Shown here: piece by piece, positions 52,890 to 61,139 of the stretch
How positions within the stretch are numbered: position 1 is the first letter of the stretch
Layout of the letters: each line of letters starts with the position of its first letter
NCBI GenBank assembly: GCA_964413055.1
Contig: CAYPRB010000002.1
Location: 1 to 64,000 of the forward strand
DNA: 64,000 bases
Reading direction: 5' to 3'
Source: UBA3102 sp964413055
GTDB lineage: Bacteria; Bacillota; Desulfotomaculia; Desulfotomaculales; Pelotomaculaceae
Position numbers and translations under genes: made by a program
Notes under the pieces: generated by a model
Seen by the model: only the letters and a program-made list of their open reading frames with translations
What the model was told of the DNA's origin: nothing
Database searches by the model: none

Positions 52890-53516
52890 ATGAGTTTAAG
52901 CGAAAGAGCGGCCGGTTACTTGATTAAAACCAAAAACATAGAAGACCCGGACCAACAGGAGATCTTGAAGTACGGCGCCGAGGTGTTTTTCAGCACCGCC
53001 GCGGGGACGCTGGGCACGCTTTTGCTGGCCTGGGCTTTGGGCTTGTTTATCCCCGTTTGTTTTATGCTGCTGACCTCGCTGGTGCTCAGGAAGACCGCCG
53101 GCGGCGCCCACAGTGCAGGTCCCGGGAGCTGTTTTTTGCTAAGCGTGGTTACTTACCTGCTGCTGGCTTACCTGGCGGCCGGTACCGTTGCTTACCTGCA
53201 GGATTATTTGTTCGTTTGGCTCGGATGTACTTACGTTATTGCGCTCATTGTGTTATACCTGAAAGCGCCGGTGGAAACGCCGCAAAAACCTTTGAGCCGC
53301 CGGCAAAAGCAAATACTGAAAAAGTTGTCGTTGGTGGCGTTGACCGTAATATTTGCCGCGCAGGTTGCGGGGTTGACCTTGGCCGCCGGGGCCGGGGTGG
53401 TGGTTTACGCCACGAGCCTGATTATATTGTGGTTGTGCTTGATGCTGACGGCGGCGGGAGAATTAATGGTTTCATGTTTTGACCGTATGGCGGGGTTAAT
53501 TAAAATAAGGAGGTGA
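52890..53516 (+). CDS. agrB: AgrB-type autoinducer-processing protease
   Basis: A 208-residue membrane cysteine endopeptidase: four to six TM helices and the AgrB core RKTAGGAHSAGPGSC, with His74 and Cys81 at the same spacing as the catalytic His77/Cys84 of S. aureus AgrB. AgrB cleaves the AgrD C-terminal tail and forms the thiolactone ring. ATG 52890 is favoured by CGGAG upstream; GTG 52881 overlaps that site. The agrD-type gene follows four bases after the stop. Confidence 0.9.
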   Translation: MSLSERAAGYLIKTKNIEDPDQQEILKYGAEVFFSTAAGTLGTLLLAWALGLFIPVCFMLLTSLVLRKTAGGAHSAGPGSCFLLSVVTYLLLAYLAAGTVAYLQDYLFVWLGCTYVIALIVLYLKAPVETPQKPLSRRQKQILKKLSLVALTVIFAAQVAGLTLAAGAGVVVYATSLIILWLCLMLTAAGELMVSCFDRMAGLIKIRR

Positions 53517-53520
53517 GCGT

Positions 53521-53652
53521 ATGAAGAAGATTAAATACTTACTAATCACTCTGGCAACCGCCACCCTGACCCTGGCGGCATTTATCAACGCTGCTTCTGC
53601 TTGTTCGTATTTTCATTACCAGCCGCAGCTGCCGCAGTCGCTAAGAAAATAA
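53521..53652 (+). CDS. agrD: AgrD-type cyclic lactone autoinducer precursor
   Basis: A 43-residue peptide: amphipathic/hydrophobic leader MKKIKYLLITLATATLTLAA, then ASACSYFHYQPQLPQSLRK with the single Cys28. The N-terminal leader, the Ala-Cys junction and a Pro-rich charged tail match cyclic lactone autoinducer precursors. AgrB would cut in the tail and join Cys28 to a residue four to five positions on; the ring would start C-S-Y-F-H. AAGGAGG lies eight bases upstream. The gene is too short for most gene finders. Confidence 0.85.
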   Translation: MKKIKYLLITLATATLTLAAFINAASACSYFHYQPQLPQSLRK

Positions 53653-53660
53653 CAGAAAAA

Positions 53661-53697
53661 AGCAAAAGGGTTTTAAAACCCTTTTGCTTGCTTTTTG
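53661..53697 (+). terminator. Rho-independent terminator after agrD
   Basis: AGCAAAAGGGTTTT and AAAACCCTTTTGCT are perfectly complementary over 14 bases and are followed by TGCTTTTTG. It closes the agr-type operon before the GGDEF gene. Confidence 0.88.
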
Positions 53698-53710
53698 AAG
53701 GTGTGTCATC

Positions 53711-55399
53711 ATGGACCAGTTGCAAAATGTAAGAGAAAATAAATACAAGGAACTACACATCACTTTATATTTGCTGAGCGCCATGATCTTTGTCACGGCG
53801 GTTTTTTTAAATTTCAACTGGAAACTGGAAGCTCAAACTGACCTGAGTTTGTATTTTAAATGTAATGCTTATTATATTATTGCGCTTTTATTACTGCTCA
53901 TCGGTTATGTCGTTATGATTTATCTAAACGCCGTTGCCGTCGGTGTTTTTATCCTTTCCGGGTTTATTTTTGGTTTTATATTTGTTTTTCATAACAGCTA
54001 TTTACAAGTCTTACTGGTTATCCCGGTGGCTTTTACCGCTTTCGGTACCGGTAAAAAAATGGGCTGCTGGGTGGCTTTTGCCAGCGGTTTCATTCTAGTG
54101 CTGATTGATGTATATAAGTACCTGCTGGTTTATGAATCGAGTTACGACAACTTAACCAGATATTTTGAAGCCGACCTCATCTTTATCGGTACGCTGGTTA
54201 TCTGCGCCTGGTTTGTGGGGGGGGTCGCTGAAATTGAGCGGGACTCGCGCAACCGGCTGATAGATTTGGCCAACCTGGACGGCCTGACCAACATTTACAA
54301 TCACAGGTACTTTCAGGTTTATTTAAAATCCCTGGGCGAGGAAGTAAAACAAAACCGGCAGTCACTGAGCTTGATCATGTTTGACATCGACCGCTTCAAT
54401 TATTTTAACGAGACTTTCGGCCATCCCGCCGGCGATAATATTTTGAAAAAAATTGGTGGCATATTAAAGGAAAAAATTAAAAAACCCGCCCTCGCGGCCC
54501 GCTACGGGGGCGACGAGTTTTGTGTCCTGTTGCCCGGTTATGTCCTGTCCGCGGTTTATGAAACGGCTCAAGAAATCATCAGCAGTATTGAAAATATTAA
54601 TCTGGAAAATCCGGAGAAATTTCCTTCCGGGAAAATCACGGTGACGGCGGGTATTGCCGTTTATCCGGAGCATACGGAAGAGGTCGAGCAGTTGATCGAG
54701 CTTGCGGACCAGGCCTTATACAAGGCGAAAAACAACAAGAAGAACAAAATTGAGCTTTATTTTAACGTTCTTGATGCTCTAAAAAGCTCGTGTAACAAAT
54801 CAGAAACGGAACTGCTTAATTCGGTGCGCACCCTGCTTTGTATTATTAATGCCAAAGATCGCTATACCTACGGGCATTCGGAAAGGGTGCTGAAATATGC
54901 TACTATGTTTGCCAATTATTACGGATTGCCGGAAAGTGAGCTCAGGCTGCTCCAATACGGGGCCTACCTGCACGATATCGGAAAAATAGAAATTGATACC
55001 GACACGCTTAACTCCCTGTCCAAGTTGACGGAGAGTGAATGGGAACAATTGAAGCAGCATCCATATTGGGGCAGTGAAATCATCAGTCCGGTCAAGTCCC
55101 TGGAAAGAATAAGACCGCTTATTTTATATCATCATGAAAACTATGACGGGACGGGTTATCCTGAGGGCCTCGGTGGTGAGGACATACCGTTGGGGGCCAG
55201 GATTATTCGTATTATTGACAGTTTTGATGCCATGACCACCGACAGGCCGTACAAAAAGGGCATGTCGGCGGAAGAGGCCTGTGCCGAAATAGAGGCTTTG
55301 GCGGGAAAACATTATGACCCTGAATTATGCCGGGTCTTTGTTGATTTAATTAATTTTATTAATCATAATAAGTCAGCCGGCGATTGGTCCGTTACGTGA
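53711..55399 (+). CDS. Membrane GGDEF and HD-GYP protein (c-di-GMP turnover)
   Basis: A 562-residue protein: six TM helices in the first 180 residues (MASE-like sensor), a GGDEF domain (LDGLTNIYNHRYF ... ARYGGDEFCVLLPG, intact) and a C-terminal HD-GYP domain (HSERVLKYATMFANYYGL, HDIGKIEI, YHHENYDGTGYPEG). It thus has both a cyclase and a phosphodiesterase domain for c-di-GMP; which dominates is unknown. It starts 58 bases behind the agrD stop, after a terminator, with TTTTTGAAGGTG before the ATG. It takes the place where AgrC and AgrA would be expected and could be the receptor or output of the peptide signal; that is inference. Confidence 0.88.
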   Translation: MDQLQNVRENKYKELHITLYLLSAMIFVTAVFLNFNWKLEAQTDLSLYFKCNAYYIIALLLLLIGYVVMIYLNAVAVGVFILSGFIFGFIFVFHNSYLQVLLVIPVAFTAFGTGKKMGCWVAFASGFILVLIDVYKYLLVYESSYDNLTRYFEADLIFIGTLVICAWFVGGVAEIERDSRNRLIDLANLDGLTNIYNHRYFQVYLKSLGEEVKQNRQSLSLIMFDIDRFNYFNETFGHPAGDNILKKIGGILKEKIKKPALAARYGGDEFCVLLPGYVLSAVYETAQEIISSIENINLENPEKFPSGKITVTAGIAVYPEHTEEVEQLIELADQALYKAKNNKKNKIELYFNVLDALKSSCNKSETELLNSVRTLLCIINAKDRYTYGHSERVLKYATMFANYYGLPESELRLLQYGAYLHDIGKIEIDTDTLNSLSKLTESEWEQLKQHPYWGSEIISPVKSLERIRPLILYHHENYDGTGYPEGLGGEDIPLGARIIRIIDSFDAMTTDRPYKKGMSAEEACAEIEALAGKHYDPELCRVFVDLINFINHNKSAGDWSVT

Positions 55400-56555
55400 C
55401 GGTTTCCTGTGAGGCAGTCTTTTTTTTAGGAAGTCTGGGCCCAAAGTACTGGTAATAATTCACTTTGATATCCCCGTTGTAAAGCTTTCTTTTTTTGGTT
55501 GCCCGCCGGCCGAATAAACTTTCGAAGTGCGGGTGGGAACTCAAAATATAAAAGGACCAGGTGTCAAATTTGCGGAAAACTTCGCCCATTTCCCGGTAGA
55601 GGCGGTTAATGTTTTGCGCTTCGCTCAGCCTGGCGCCGTACGGCGGATTGCAAATAATCTTGCCGTATTTTTTCTGGGAACTGATGCCGGTAAAGGGCTG
55701 CCTTTGAAAATGGATTTGCTCCGCCACTCCTGCTTCCGCCGCGTTGGCCCGGGCAATTTTGATTATTTTATTATCCACGTCGGTCCCCCTGATCTCCAAC
55801 GGCCGGTCGTATTTTGCCAGGGCGTGCGCCTCTTCCCGCGCCCGGCGCCACAGGTTTTCCGGTATCGTGGGCCATACTTCCGATGCAAATGCCCGGTTCA
55901 GACCCGGGGCAATATTCCGGCCGATTAAAGCCGACTCAACGGGGATGGTGCCCGAGCCGCAAAAAGGGTCCCACAGAACCGTGTCCGGGTACCAGTGCGC
56001 CAGTAAAACCAGTGCCGCGGCCAGAGTTTCTTTTACCGGCGCCTGGCCGCCCAGTTTGCGGTAACCCCGCTTGTGCAGGCCGGGTCCCGTGGTGTCGATG
56101 GTTAAGGTGGCCGTGTCTTTCAGCAGGGCCACCTCGATCTTGTAAACCGGTCCCCGTTCCGTAAACCACTGCTTTTTATATTTCTTTTTCATGCTTTCCA
56201 CCACGGCTTTTTTAACAATGGCCTGGCAATCCGGCACGCTGAACAGGGTGGATTTAACCGATTTGCCCTCCACGGGGAACCTGGCGTCAACCGGAATCAA
56301 TTCCGGCCAGGATAGCGCCTTGGTCTTTTCAAATAGTTCGTCGAAAGTAACGGCTTTAAACGCGCCGACCTTGAGACGCACCCTGTCGGCCGTCCGGAGC
56401 CAGAGATTGGCCCGGCAAATTGCCCCGGTATCCGCAGGGAAAGTAACTTTGCCGTTCTCAACCGAAACCTGCTGGTATCCCAAATCTTTTACTTCCTGGG
56501 CAACCACCGCTTCCAGCCCAAAAGTGGCGGTAGCAATTAACTCCATACCGGACAT
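55392..56555 (-). CDS. THUMP-domain class I RNA methyltransferase (RlmL/YpsC-like)
   Basis: A 387-residue enzyme: N-terminal THUMP domain (residues about 40-160), then a SAM-dependent methyltransferase with DPFCGSGTIPVESALIGRNIAPG, GTDVDNKIIKIARANAAEAGV and the catalytic NPPYG motif, as in enzymes making m2G in 23S rRNA. Length fits the YpsC group of Firmicutes. It overlaps the preceding plus-strand gene by eight bases tail to tail. Start ATG 56555; a second ATG lies four codons on. Confidence 0.88.
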   Translation of the reverse strand: MSGMELIATATFGLEAVVAQEVKDLGYQQVSVENGKVTFPADTGAICRANLWLRTADRVRLKVGAFKAVTFDELFEKTKALSWPELIPVDARFPVEGKSVKSTLFSVPDCQAIVKKAVVESMKKKYKKQWFTERGPVYKIEVALLKDTATLTIDTTGPGLHKRGYRKLGGQAPVKETLAAALVLLAHWYPDTVLWDPFCGSGTIPVESALIGRNIAPGLNRAFASEVWPTIPENLWRRAREEAHALAKYDRPLEIRGTDVDNKIIKIARANAAEAGVAEQIHFQRQPFTGISSQKKYGKIICNPPYGARLSEAQNINRLYREMGEVFRKFDTWSFYILSSHPHFESLFGRRATKKRKLYNGDIKVNYYQYFGPRLPKKKTASQETVT

Positions 56556-56819
56556 GTGTTTTCACCGTCCACAAAAGTATTTTCCCGGAGGATGTTATTG
56601 AAATGGAAATTTGATTAAGATATTATTTTCTAAAATATTATAATTTAACGCGTTAGGTATAATGATACCTTAAAATAAGGGGAAAATCATGTTTTAGTAG
56701 TAAAAAAATTAATTGTGGTTGTCGGTGAAGTAATTGGAGAAAATTTAGTACCAAAGAAAGCCGTTTTTATATTAAAATATATAGTGGAGTAATCACAAGG
56801 AGAAAGAGGAGGCGCCGCA

Positions 56820-57728
56820 ATGGGTATACTGACAGCCATCGGCAACACCCCGCTGGTGGAATTGAAAAATTTAAACGGTGTTTCGGGAGTAAAGATTTAC
56901 GGCAAACTGGAAGGCGGTAATCCCGGCGGTTCCATCAAGGACCGCCCGGCTTATTATATGATCAAAAAAGCCGAAGAATCCGGGGAGCTTACCAGGGGGA
57001 AAGTGATCCTGGAACCTTCTTCGGGGAATACCGGTATCGCCATAGCCATGATCGGGGCGGCAAAAGGATATCGAGTTAAACTGGTGATACCGGGGTGCGT
57101 CAGTTCGGAAAGAAGCCGGACCTTGGAAGCTTACGGCGCCGAAGTGGTCCTTACTTCTGCCGAAGAGGGGGCCGACGGGGCGATCAGGGAAGCCTGCCGG
57201 ATTATGAAGGAAGAGCCGGGCAAGTATTATCTGCCCAATCAGTATGAAAACGAAAATAATCCCCTGGCTCATTACGAAACTACCGGTCCCGAGATATACA
57301 AGCAGACGGATGGCAAGATTGACGTGCTGGTTATCGGCATGGGCACCACCGGCACCCTGATGGGAACGGGCAGTTACCTGAAACAGAAAAACCCCGGCAT
57401 CAGGATTGTCGGGGTGGAGCCCTTCAGGGGGCATGCCATCCAGGGATTAAAAAATATGGAGGAAGCAATCGTCCCCAGGATTTATCAGCCCGATTTGCTG
57501 GACGAAAAAATTAATGTCGAGGATGACGAGGCTTTTGAGACCGCCAGGCTGCTTACTGTAAGAGAAGGTATCTTTGTGGGCATGTCCAGCGGCGCGGCGG
57601 TGGCGGGAGCGCTGCACATGGCAAAAAAAATGAAGTCCGGTAATATCGTGACTATTTTACCGGACCGGGGCGACCGGTACTTAAGTACCACGCTGTTCAG
57701 GTCGATTTGTGCCAAATGTTCGCCGTAA
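56820..57728 (+). CDS. Cysteine synthase family PLP enzyme (CysM/CysK type)
   Basis: A 302-residue PLP enzyme that makes cysteine from activated serine and sulfide or a similar donor. NPGGSIKDRPAYYMI holds the PLP lysine, SSGNTGIAIA binds the substrate carboxylate, GMGTTGTLMGTG the PLP phosphate and FVGMSSGAAVAGAL the pyridine side. KDRPAYYMI rather than KDRIA favours the CysM-like subgroup. GAGGAGG lies before ATG 56820. In the 264-base gap before it, AGGTAT-AATG-ATACCT is a dyad over a TATAAT-like box that could be a regulator site. Confidence 0.9.
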   Translation: MGILTAIGNTPLVELKNLNGVSGVKIYGKLEGGNPGGSIKDRPAYYMIKKAEESGELTRGKVILEPSSGNTGIAIAMIGAAKGYRVKLVIPGCVSSERSRTLEAYGAEVVLTSAEEGADGAIREACRIMKEEPGKYYLPNQYENENNPLAHYETTGPEIYKQTDGKIDVLVIGMGTTGTLMGTGSYLKQKNPGIRIVGVEPFRGHAIQGLKNMEEAIVPRIYQPDLLDEKINVEDDEAFETARLLTVREGIFVGMSSGAAVAGALHMAKKMKSGNIVTILPDRGDRYLSTTLFRSICAKCSP

Positions 57729-57738
57729 GCAGATGGGG

Positions 57739-58539
57739 TCACGTTGCTCCGTACCCGGCGGCGCGTGCGGCAGCACTTGATACCAGCAGTAAAATCAAGG
57801 CGGCAGTCAGTAAGTAGTCCGCGTGTTTCATCTTAGTCTCCCTTAAACTGGTACGGTGTCCGCCGCAATAACCTTTGGTTTCCATGGCCATGGCAATATT
57901 TTCCGCTTTATTAATAGAAAGGAGTACGAGCGGGATCATTACCGGGGCGTAGGATTTGATCTTCTTGAAAGGGTTTATTCCTTCTATTGCGTGTCCCCGC
58001 GCCTGCTGGGCAGCGCTGACCATTTTTACTTCATTAAGAAAGCTGGGAATGAAACGCAGGGCAGTCAGAAACATAAAGGCGTAATCATACGGTATTTTGA
58101 ATTTCTCCACCAGGGTTAAAACTATGTCCTGTGTCCGGGTAGTGGCAAGGAAAACCAGGAAACTGAGGATTATCGTCATCATCCGGGCGGCCATGGCCAG
58201 TCCCGAGAGCAGCCCCTGAAAGGTAACGGGTACCCAGTCCACTCCCGGAATAAGATAAAAAAGCACCTGCCCCTGGTTGTAAAACAGGGTTTGAATCAGA
58301 AAAAGCATCGCTGCAAAGACAGTAAGCCCTGAAATTACGGGCAGCAGGTTTTGTAAAACCCGGGCCAGGGCTGCCACCAGCAGGACGGAGGCCAGCAGTG
58401 CCAGCAGGTAGCGGTAATCGTTAAAAAGAAGTCCGAACCCCAGGGTGAAAAGGGCCCAGAAAAATTTCGTCAGTGCGTTCAGACGGTGGACCGGGGAATC
58501 TTTAGGAAGATACTCAATTAAAGCAGCCAATTTCCTCAC
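57739..58539 (-). CDS. ecfT: ECF transporter T component (EcfT)
   Basis: A 266-residue membrane protein with five to six TM helices and the two EcfT coupling helices ending in A-R-G-type motifs: AAQQARGHAIEG and AMETKGYCGG. It links the S component to the two ATPases. Last gene of the minus-strand operon S-A-A'-T; GTG start overlaps the end of the second ATPase by 26 bases. A strong ECF operon identity with all four parts present suggests a dedicated (group I) transporter. Confidence 0.88.
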   Translation of the reverse strand: MRKLAALIEYLPKDSPVHRLNALTKFFWALFTLGFGLLFNDYRYLLALLASVLLVAALARVLQNLLPVISGLTVFAAMLFLIQTLFYNQGQVLFYLIPGVDWVPVTFQGLLSGLAMAARMMTIILSFLVFLATTRTQDIVLTLVEKFKIPYDYAFMFLTALRFIPSFLNEVKMVSAAQQARGHAIEGINPFKKIKSYAPVMIPLVLLSINKAENIAMAMETKGYCGGHRTSLRETKMKHADYLLTAALILLLVSSAAARAAGYGAT

Positions 58540-59359
58540 CTCGCGTTTTCAGCAGCTCATACATTTCTTCAACCTTCAGGATGTCCGGGGGAACGGCGTA
58601 CCCGTTCAGGCTTTGCGCCAGGGCGGTGATTTGGGGCGGCTTCAGGAAAGTTTTTTGCAGCAATTCCGGTTGGCTGAAAACCGAACGCACGCCGCCGTCC
58701 GCCAGGATTTTCCCGTCACAGAGAACTACTGCCCGCTGGGCAAATTCCGCCACCAGGGACATGTCGTGGGTGATAAAAATCACGGTATGGCCGTTTTGAT
58801 GCAGTTGTTTGACCAGATTCATGATCTGCATGGATTCCCGGTAGTCCTGACCGGTGGTCGGTTCGTCCAAGATAATCACCTCCGTTTGCAGTGCCAGCAC
58901 CGAGGCCAGGGCTACTCTCTGCCGCTGGCCTTTACTTAGATTAAAGGGGTAGGTTGCGTGGTGGGCGGTAAGCCCTACCGCTTCCAAAGCAGCGGCAACC
59001 CTTGCGGTAATTAATTCGTTCGGTAATTGAAAATTTTTTAATCCGAAGGCCACTTCTTTGGCGACCGTATCGTGAAAAATTTGGTGGTCGGGATTTTGAA
59101 AGACGTAACCCACCGTACGGGCTAAAACAGAAACCTTGAGCTGCCCGGTATCTTTGCCTCCGACGTAGAATTTTCCGGAAACCGGTTTGAGCATCCCGTT
59201 AAAATGCTTGGCCAGAGTGGTCTTACCGGCGCCGTTTTGTCCGATCACCGCAATACATTCCCCTCCGGCGATATCTAAAGAAATATTTTTCAGCACCGGC
59301 GGTTCAGCGCCGTATTTGAAAGTCAGGTTTTCTACCTTGAGCAGTGATTTTCGGCTCAT
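58514..59359 (-). CDS. ecfA2: ECF transporter ATP-binding protein, second copy
   Basis: A 281-residue ATPase: Walker A GQNGAGKTT, Q-loop FQNPDHQIFHDTVAKEVAFG (typical of EcfA proteins), signature LSKGQRQRVALAS, Walker B VIILDEPTTGQD and H-loop ITHD. ATG 59359 is chosen because GGAGGTAATA lies upstream; it starts four bases after the stop of the first ATPase. Pairs with the other ATPase in a heterodimer. Confidence 0.9.
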   Translation of the reverse strand: MSRKSLLKVENLTFKYGAEPPVLKNISLDIAGGECIAVIGQNGAGKTTLAKHFNGMLKPVSGKFYVGGKDTGQLKVSVLARTVGYVFQNPDHQIFHDTVAKEVAFGLKNFQLPNELITARVAAALEAVGLTAHHATYPFNLSKGQRQRVALASVLALQTEVIILDEPTTGQDYRESMQIMNLVKQLHQNGHTVIFITHDMSLVAEFAQRAVVLCDGKILADGGVRSVFSQPELLQKTFLKPPQITALAQSLNGYAVPPDILKVEEMYELLKTRGEEIGCFN

Positions 59360-59363
59360 ATTA

Positions 59364-60206
59364 TTACCTCCGTAGTATTCTTTCAACAAACCCGCGCGCT
59401 TCCTCCACTGTTAAAGGGAGAGGCGGGCGGTTGTTAATGCCAATCATTCCCGCCAGCCCGGCAACCTGGGGGATGCGTACGCCGGCATCCTTAAGGGCTT
59501 GCAGCTGGGAAAAAACCTGCCGGGGAGCATCGTCCATGACCACGGCCCCTTCGTTTAAAACCACGATTCTGTTGGCATATGCGGCCAGTTGCTCGGTTTT
59601 CTGCTCGATGATGATTATTGTGATCCCGTGCTTCCGGTTTAACTTTTTTAGCACCTGAAATATTTCTTCAGTTCCTGCCGGATCCAGTTCCGAAGCGGGT
59701 TCGTCCAGTAAAAGAATTTCCGGAAGCACGGCCAGGGCGGCGGCAATGGCCAGCCGTTGTTTTTGGCCGCCTGACAGAACTGCGGTCGGGCGGTGGCGCA
59801 ACCCGGATATTCCCGTAAGTTTAAGGGCACCGGTAATGCGCTGCTCTATTTTTTCCGGTGAAAATCCCAGGTTTTCCGGTCCAAACGCTACCTCCTGTTC
59901 CACGTCGGTAGAAATAATCTGCGCGTCGGGATCCTGGAATACGCTGCCTACCATACGGGAAATTTGGGCGGTGCCCAGGGCGAAAAGCGACTCCCCCCGG
60001 AGGCTGATCCGCCCCTCGAGCTTGCCCCCTTGAAAATGGGGGATAATACCGTTCAAGCAGTAGGCCAGGGTGCTTTTACCCGCCCCGGTAGGACCGGTGA
60101 TACCGGTAAAATCCCCTTTTTTAATAGTTAGATTTATATTTTTCAGCGCCGGCTCCTTAGATTGGGGGTAGCTGAACGCTAAATTTTCTATTTTTAGCAG
60201 GGTCAA
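59364..60206 (-). CDS. ecfA1: ECF transporter ATP-binding protein, first copy
   Basis: A 280-residue ATPase: Walker A GPTGAGKST, Q-loop FQDPDAQIISTDVEQEVAFGPENL, signature LSGGQKQRLAIAA, Walker B LLLDEPASELDP, H-loop IIIEQK. The Q-loop region is typical of EcfA1. The TTG start follows AAAGGGGG. Directly after the S-component gene (19-base gap). Confidence 0.9.
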   Translation of the reverse strand: MTLLKIENLAFSYPQSKEPALKNINLTIKKGDFTGITGPTGAGKSTLAYCLNGIIPHFQGGKLEGRISLRGESLFALGTAQISRMVGSVFQDPDAQIISTDVEQEVAFGPENLGFSPEKIEQRITGALKLTGISGLRHRPTAVLSGGQKQRLAIAAALAVLPEILLLDEPASELDPAGTEEIFQVLKKLNRKHGITIIIIEQKTEQLAAYANRIVVLNEGAVVMDDAPRQVFSQLQALKDAGVRIPQVAGLAGMIGINNRPPLPLTVEEARGFVERILRR

Positions 60207-60225
60207 GGTAAGAACCCCCTTTAAA

Positions 60226-60789
60226 CTAGATTTTTAAGAATTTTTTGGCCGGCGCGTAGAGTATTTGGGCCAGTACCGCGTTGATTAAGGTCACCGGAAT
60301 TACGACGGTTATGAAAGCGGTTTTCCAGAGCAGCATTATTTTTTCCGGCGGCAGGTTCAAGGCGAAATTGAAGTTCAGGGTGATATATATCGTTCCGCTG
60401 ACCAGGGTGCCGATGGCGGCGGCAAGGCAAGGCTTGAAAGAATATTTGCCCAGCGAAAGTTCCGGCAGGTAACGGGTGATCAGGACGCAACCGAGGGCGC
60501 CGGCCGGTTCGGAAATCAAGTTAAGATAAGGAATTGGGGATTTGGAAAAGATCATGGCCACCGCCCCGCCTACCAAACCGATCCCGGCGGCAGCGCCGAT
60601 ATTGGGGCGAACCAGCAGGATGGCCAGGCAATACATGGCAATGACAAAATTTGGTGTAATCCCCGCTATCGGCGGGGTGAATACGCGCAGCACCGCCCCG
60701 ATGGCAATTAAAACTGCTACCAGTGCGATTTGCTTGGTACGGGCCATTACGGGACCGTTTAATTCCGTTTTTAATACTTGATTGCTCAT
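60226..60789 (-). CDS. trpP: ECF transporter S component, TrpP-like (predicted tryptophan uptake)
   Basis: A 187-residue membrane protein with about six TM helices. IALVAVLIAIGAVLRVFTPPIAGITPNFVIAMYCLAILL resembles the TrpP/YhaG family of S components (A-IGAVLH-x-x-x-P-x-x-x-x-x-KPD-x-x-LAM). B. subtilis TrpP takes up tryptophan and is controlled by TRAP; this gene has a GAG-repeat leader of the TRAP type (next entry), which strengthens the assignment. Unlike TrpP, which uses a shared ECF module, it heads a full S-A-A'-T operon. AAGGAGG lies ten bases before ATG 60789. Confidence 0.78.
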   Translation of the reverse strand: MSNQVLKTELNGPVMARTKQIALVAVLIAIGAVLRVFTPPIAGITPNFVIAMYCLAILLVRPNIGAAAGIGLVGGAVAMIFSKSPIPYLNLISEPAGALGCVLITRYLPELSLGKYSFKPCLAAAIGTLVSGTIYITLNFNFALNLPPEKIMLLWKTAFITVVIPVTLINAVLAQILYAPAKKFLKI

Positions 60790-60956
60790 TAATTATTTAC
60801 CTCCTTAAAATCACAAAAACCGGGCCACGAGCCCGGTTAAAAATGCGCAAACAAAAAAATCCCTCCGCTCATACGGCTCCACTCAGCTCATGCTCAACTC
60901 ACCTCACTTATGTAATTGTCTTTACTATTATATCATACCGAAACAATAAATGTCAC
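60790..60956 (-). promoter_or_regulatory. Leader with TRAP-type (GAG)8 array and attenuator
   Basis: On the minus strand a promoter GTGACA, 18 bases, TATAAT lies at 60956-60927. The leader then has eight GAG triplets at 60905-60863 (read minus); six of seven start-to-start steps are five or six bases, one is nine. Next comes a terminator AACCGGGC, loop, GCCCGG followed by TTTTT at about 60840-60815, and then the AAGGAGG of the trpP-like gene. Evenly spaced GAG/UAG triplets are the binding site of the trp RNA-binding attenuation protein; GAGCC in the array can also pair with GGCTC in the terminator stem, so an antiterminator is possible. Confidence 0.75.
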
Positions 60957-60969
60957 TATTATTTTATAA

Positions 60970-61018
60970 TACCAATTCCCCCCAAAAGGTACCAGGTTCA
61001 TTTTGGGGGGAATTGGTA
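60970..61018. repeat. Perfect 18-base inverted repeat
   Basis: Arms TACCAATTCCCCCCAAAA and TTTTGGGGGGAATTGGTA enclose a 13-base loop GGTACCAGGTTCA. It lies between the metS-type gene (minus) and the ECF leader. It may terminate the transporter operon, though no T run follows, or be a small dispersed palindrome. Confidence 0.8.
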
Positions 61019-61039
61019 AGTGAATTATTGGATTGTTCT

Positions 61040-61138
61040 TTAGCCCCTGCTTTTCATGGCAATATTAATGCAATATGCCGCACCGCCCCACAAAACTACT
61101 ATGGCGAAGACCATCATGGCAATGGCGCTGCCGGTCAT
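61040..61138 (-). CDS. MetS-type small subunit of an NSS transporter
   Basis: A 32-residue single-TM peptide MTGSAIAMMVFAIVVLWGG...INIAMKSRG. This matches the MetS family of small subunits encoded behind NSS-type methionine/alanine transporters (MetP-like). AGGAGG, at the end of the transporter gene, precedes its ATG; it starts one base after the transporter stop. Too short for most gene finders. Confidence 0.82.
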   Translation of the reverse strand: MTGSAIAMMVFAIVVLWGGAAYCINIAMKSRG

Positions 61139-61139
61139 T

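Noticed and set aside
55527..56064. Long plus-strand frames antisense to the THUMP methyltransferase
   Set aside because: They lie entirely within a well-supported minus-strand gene and show no domain.
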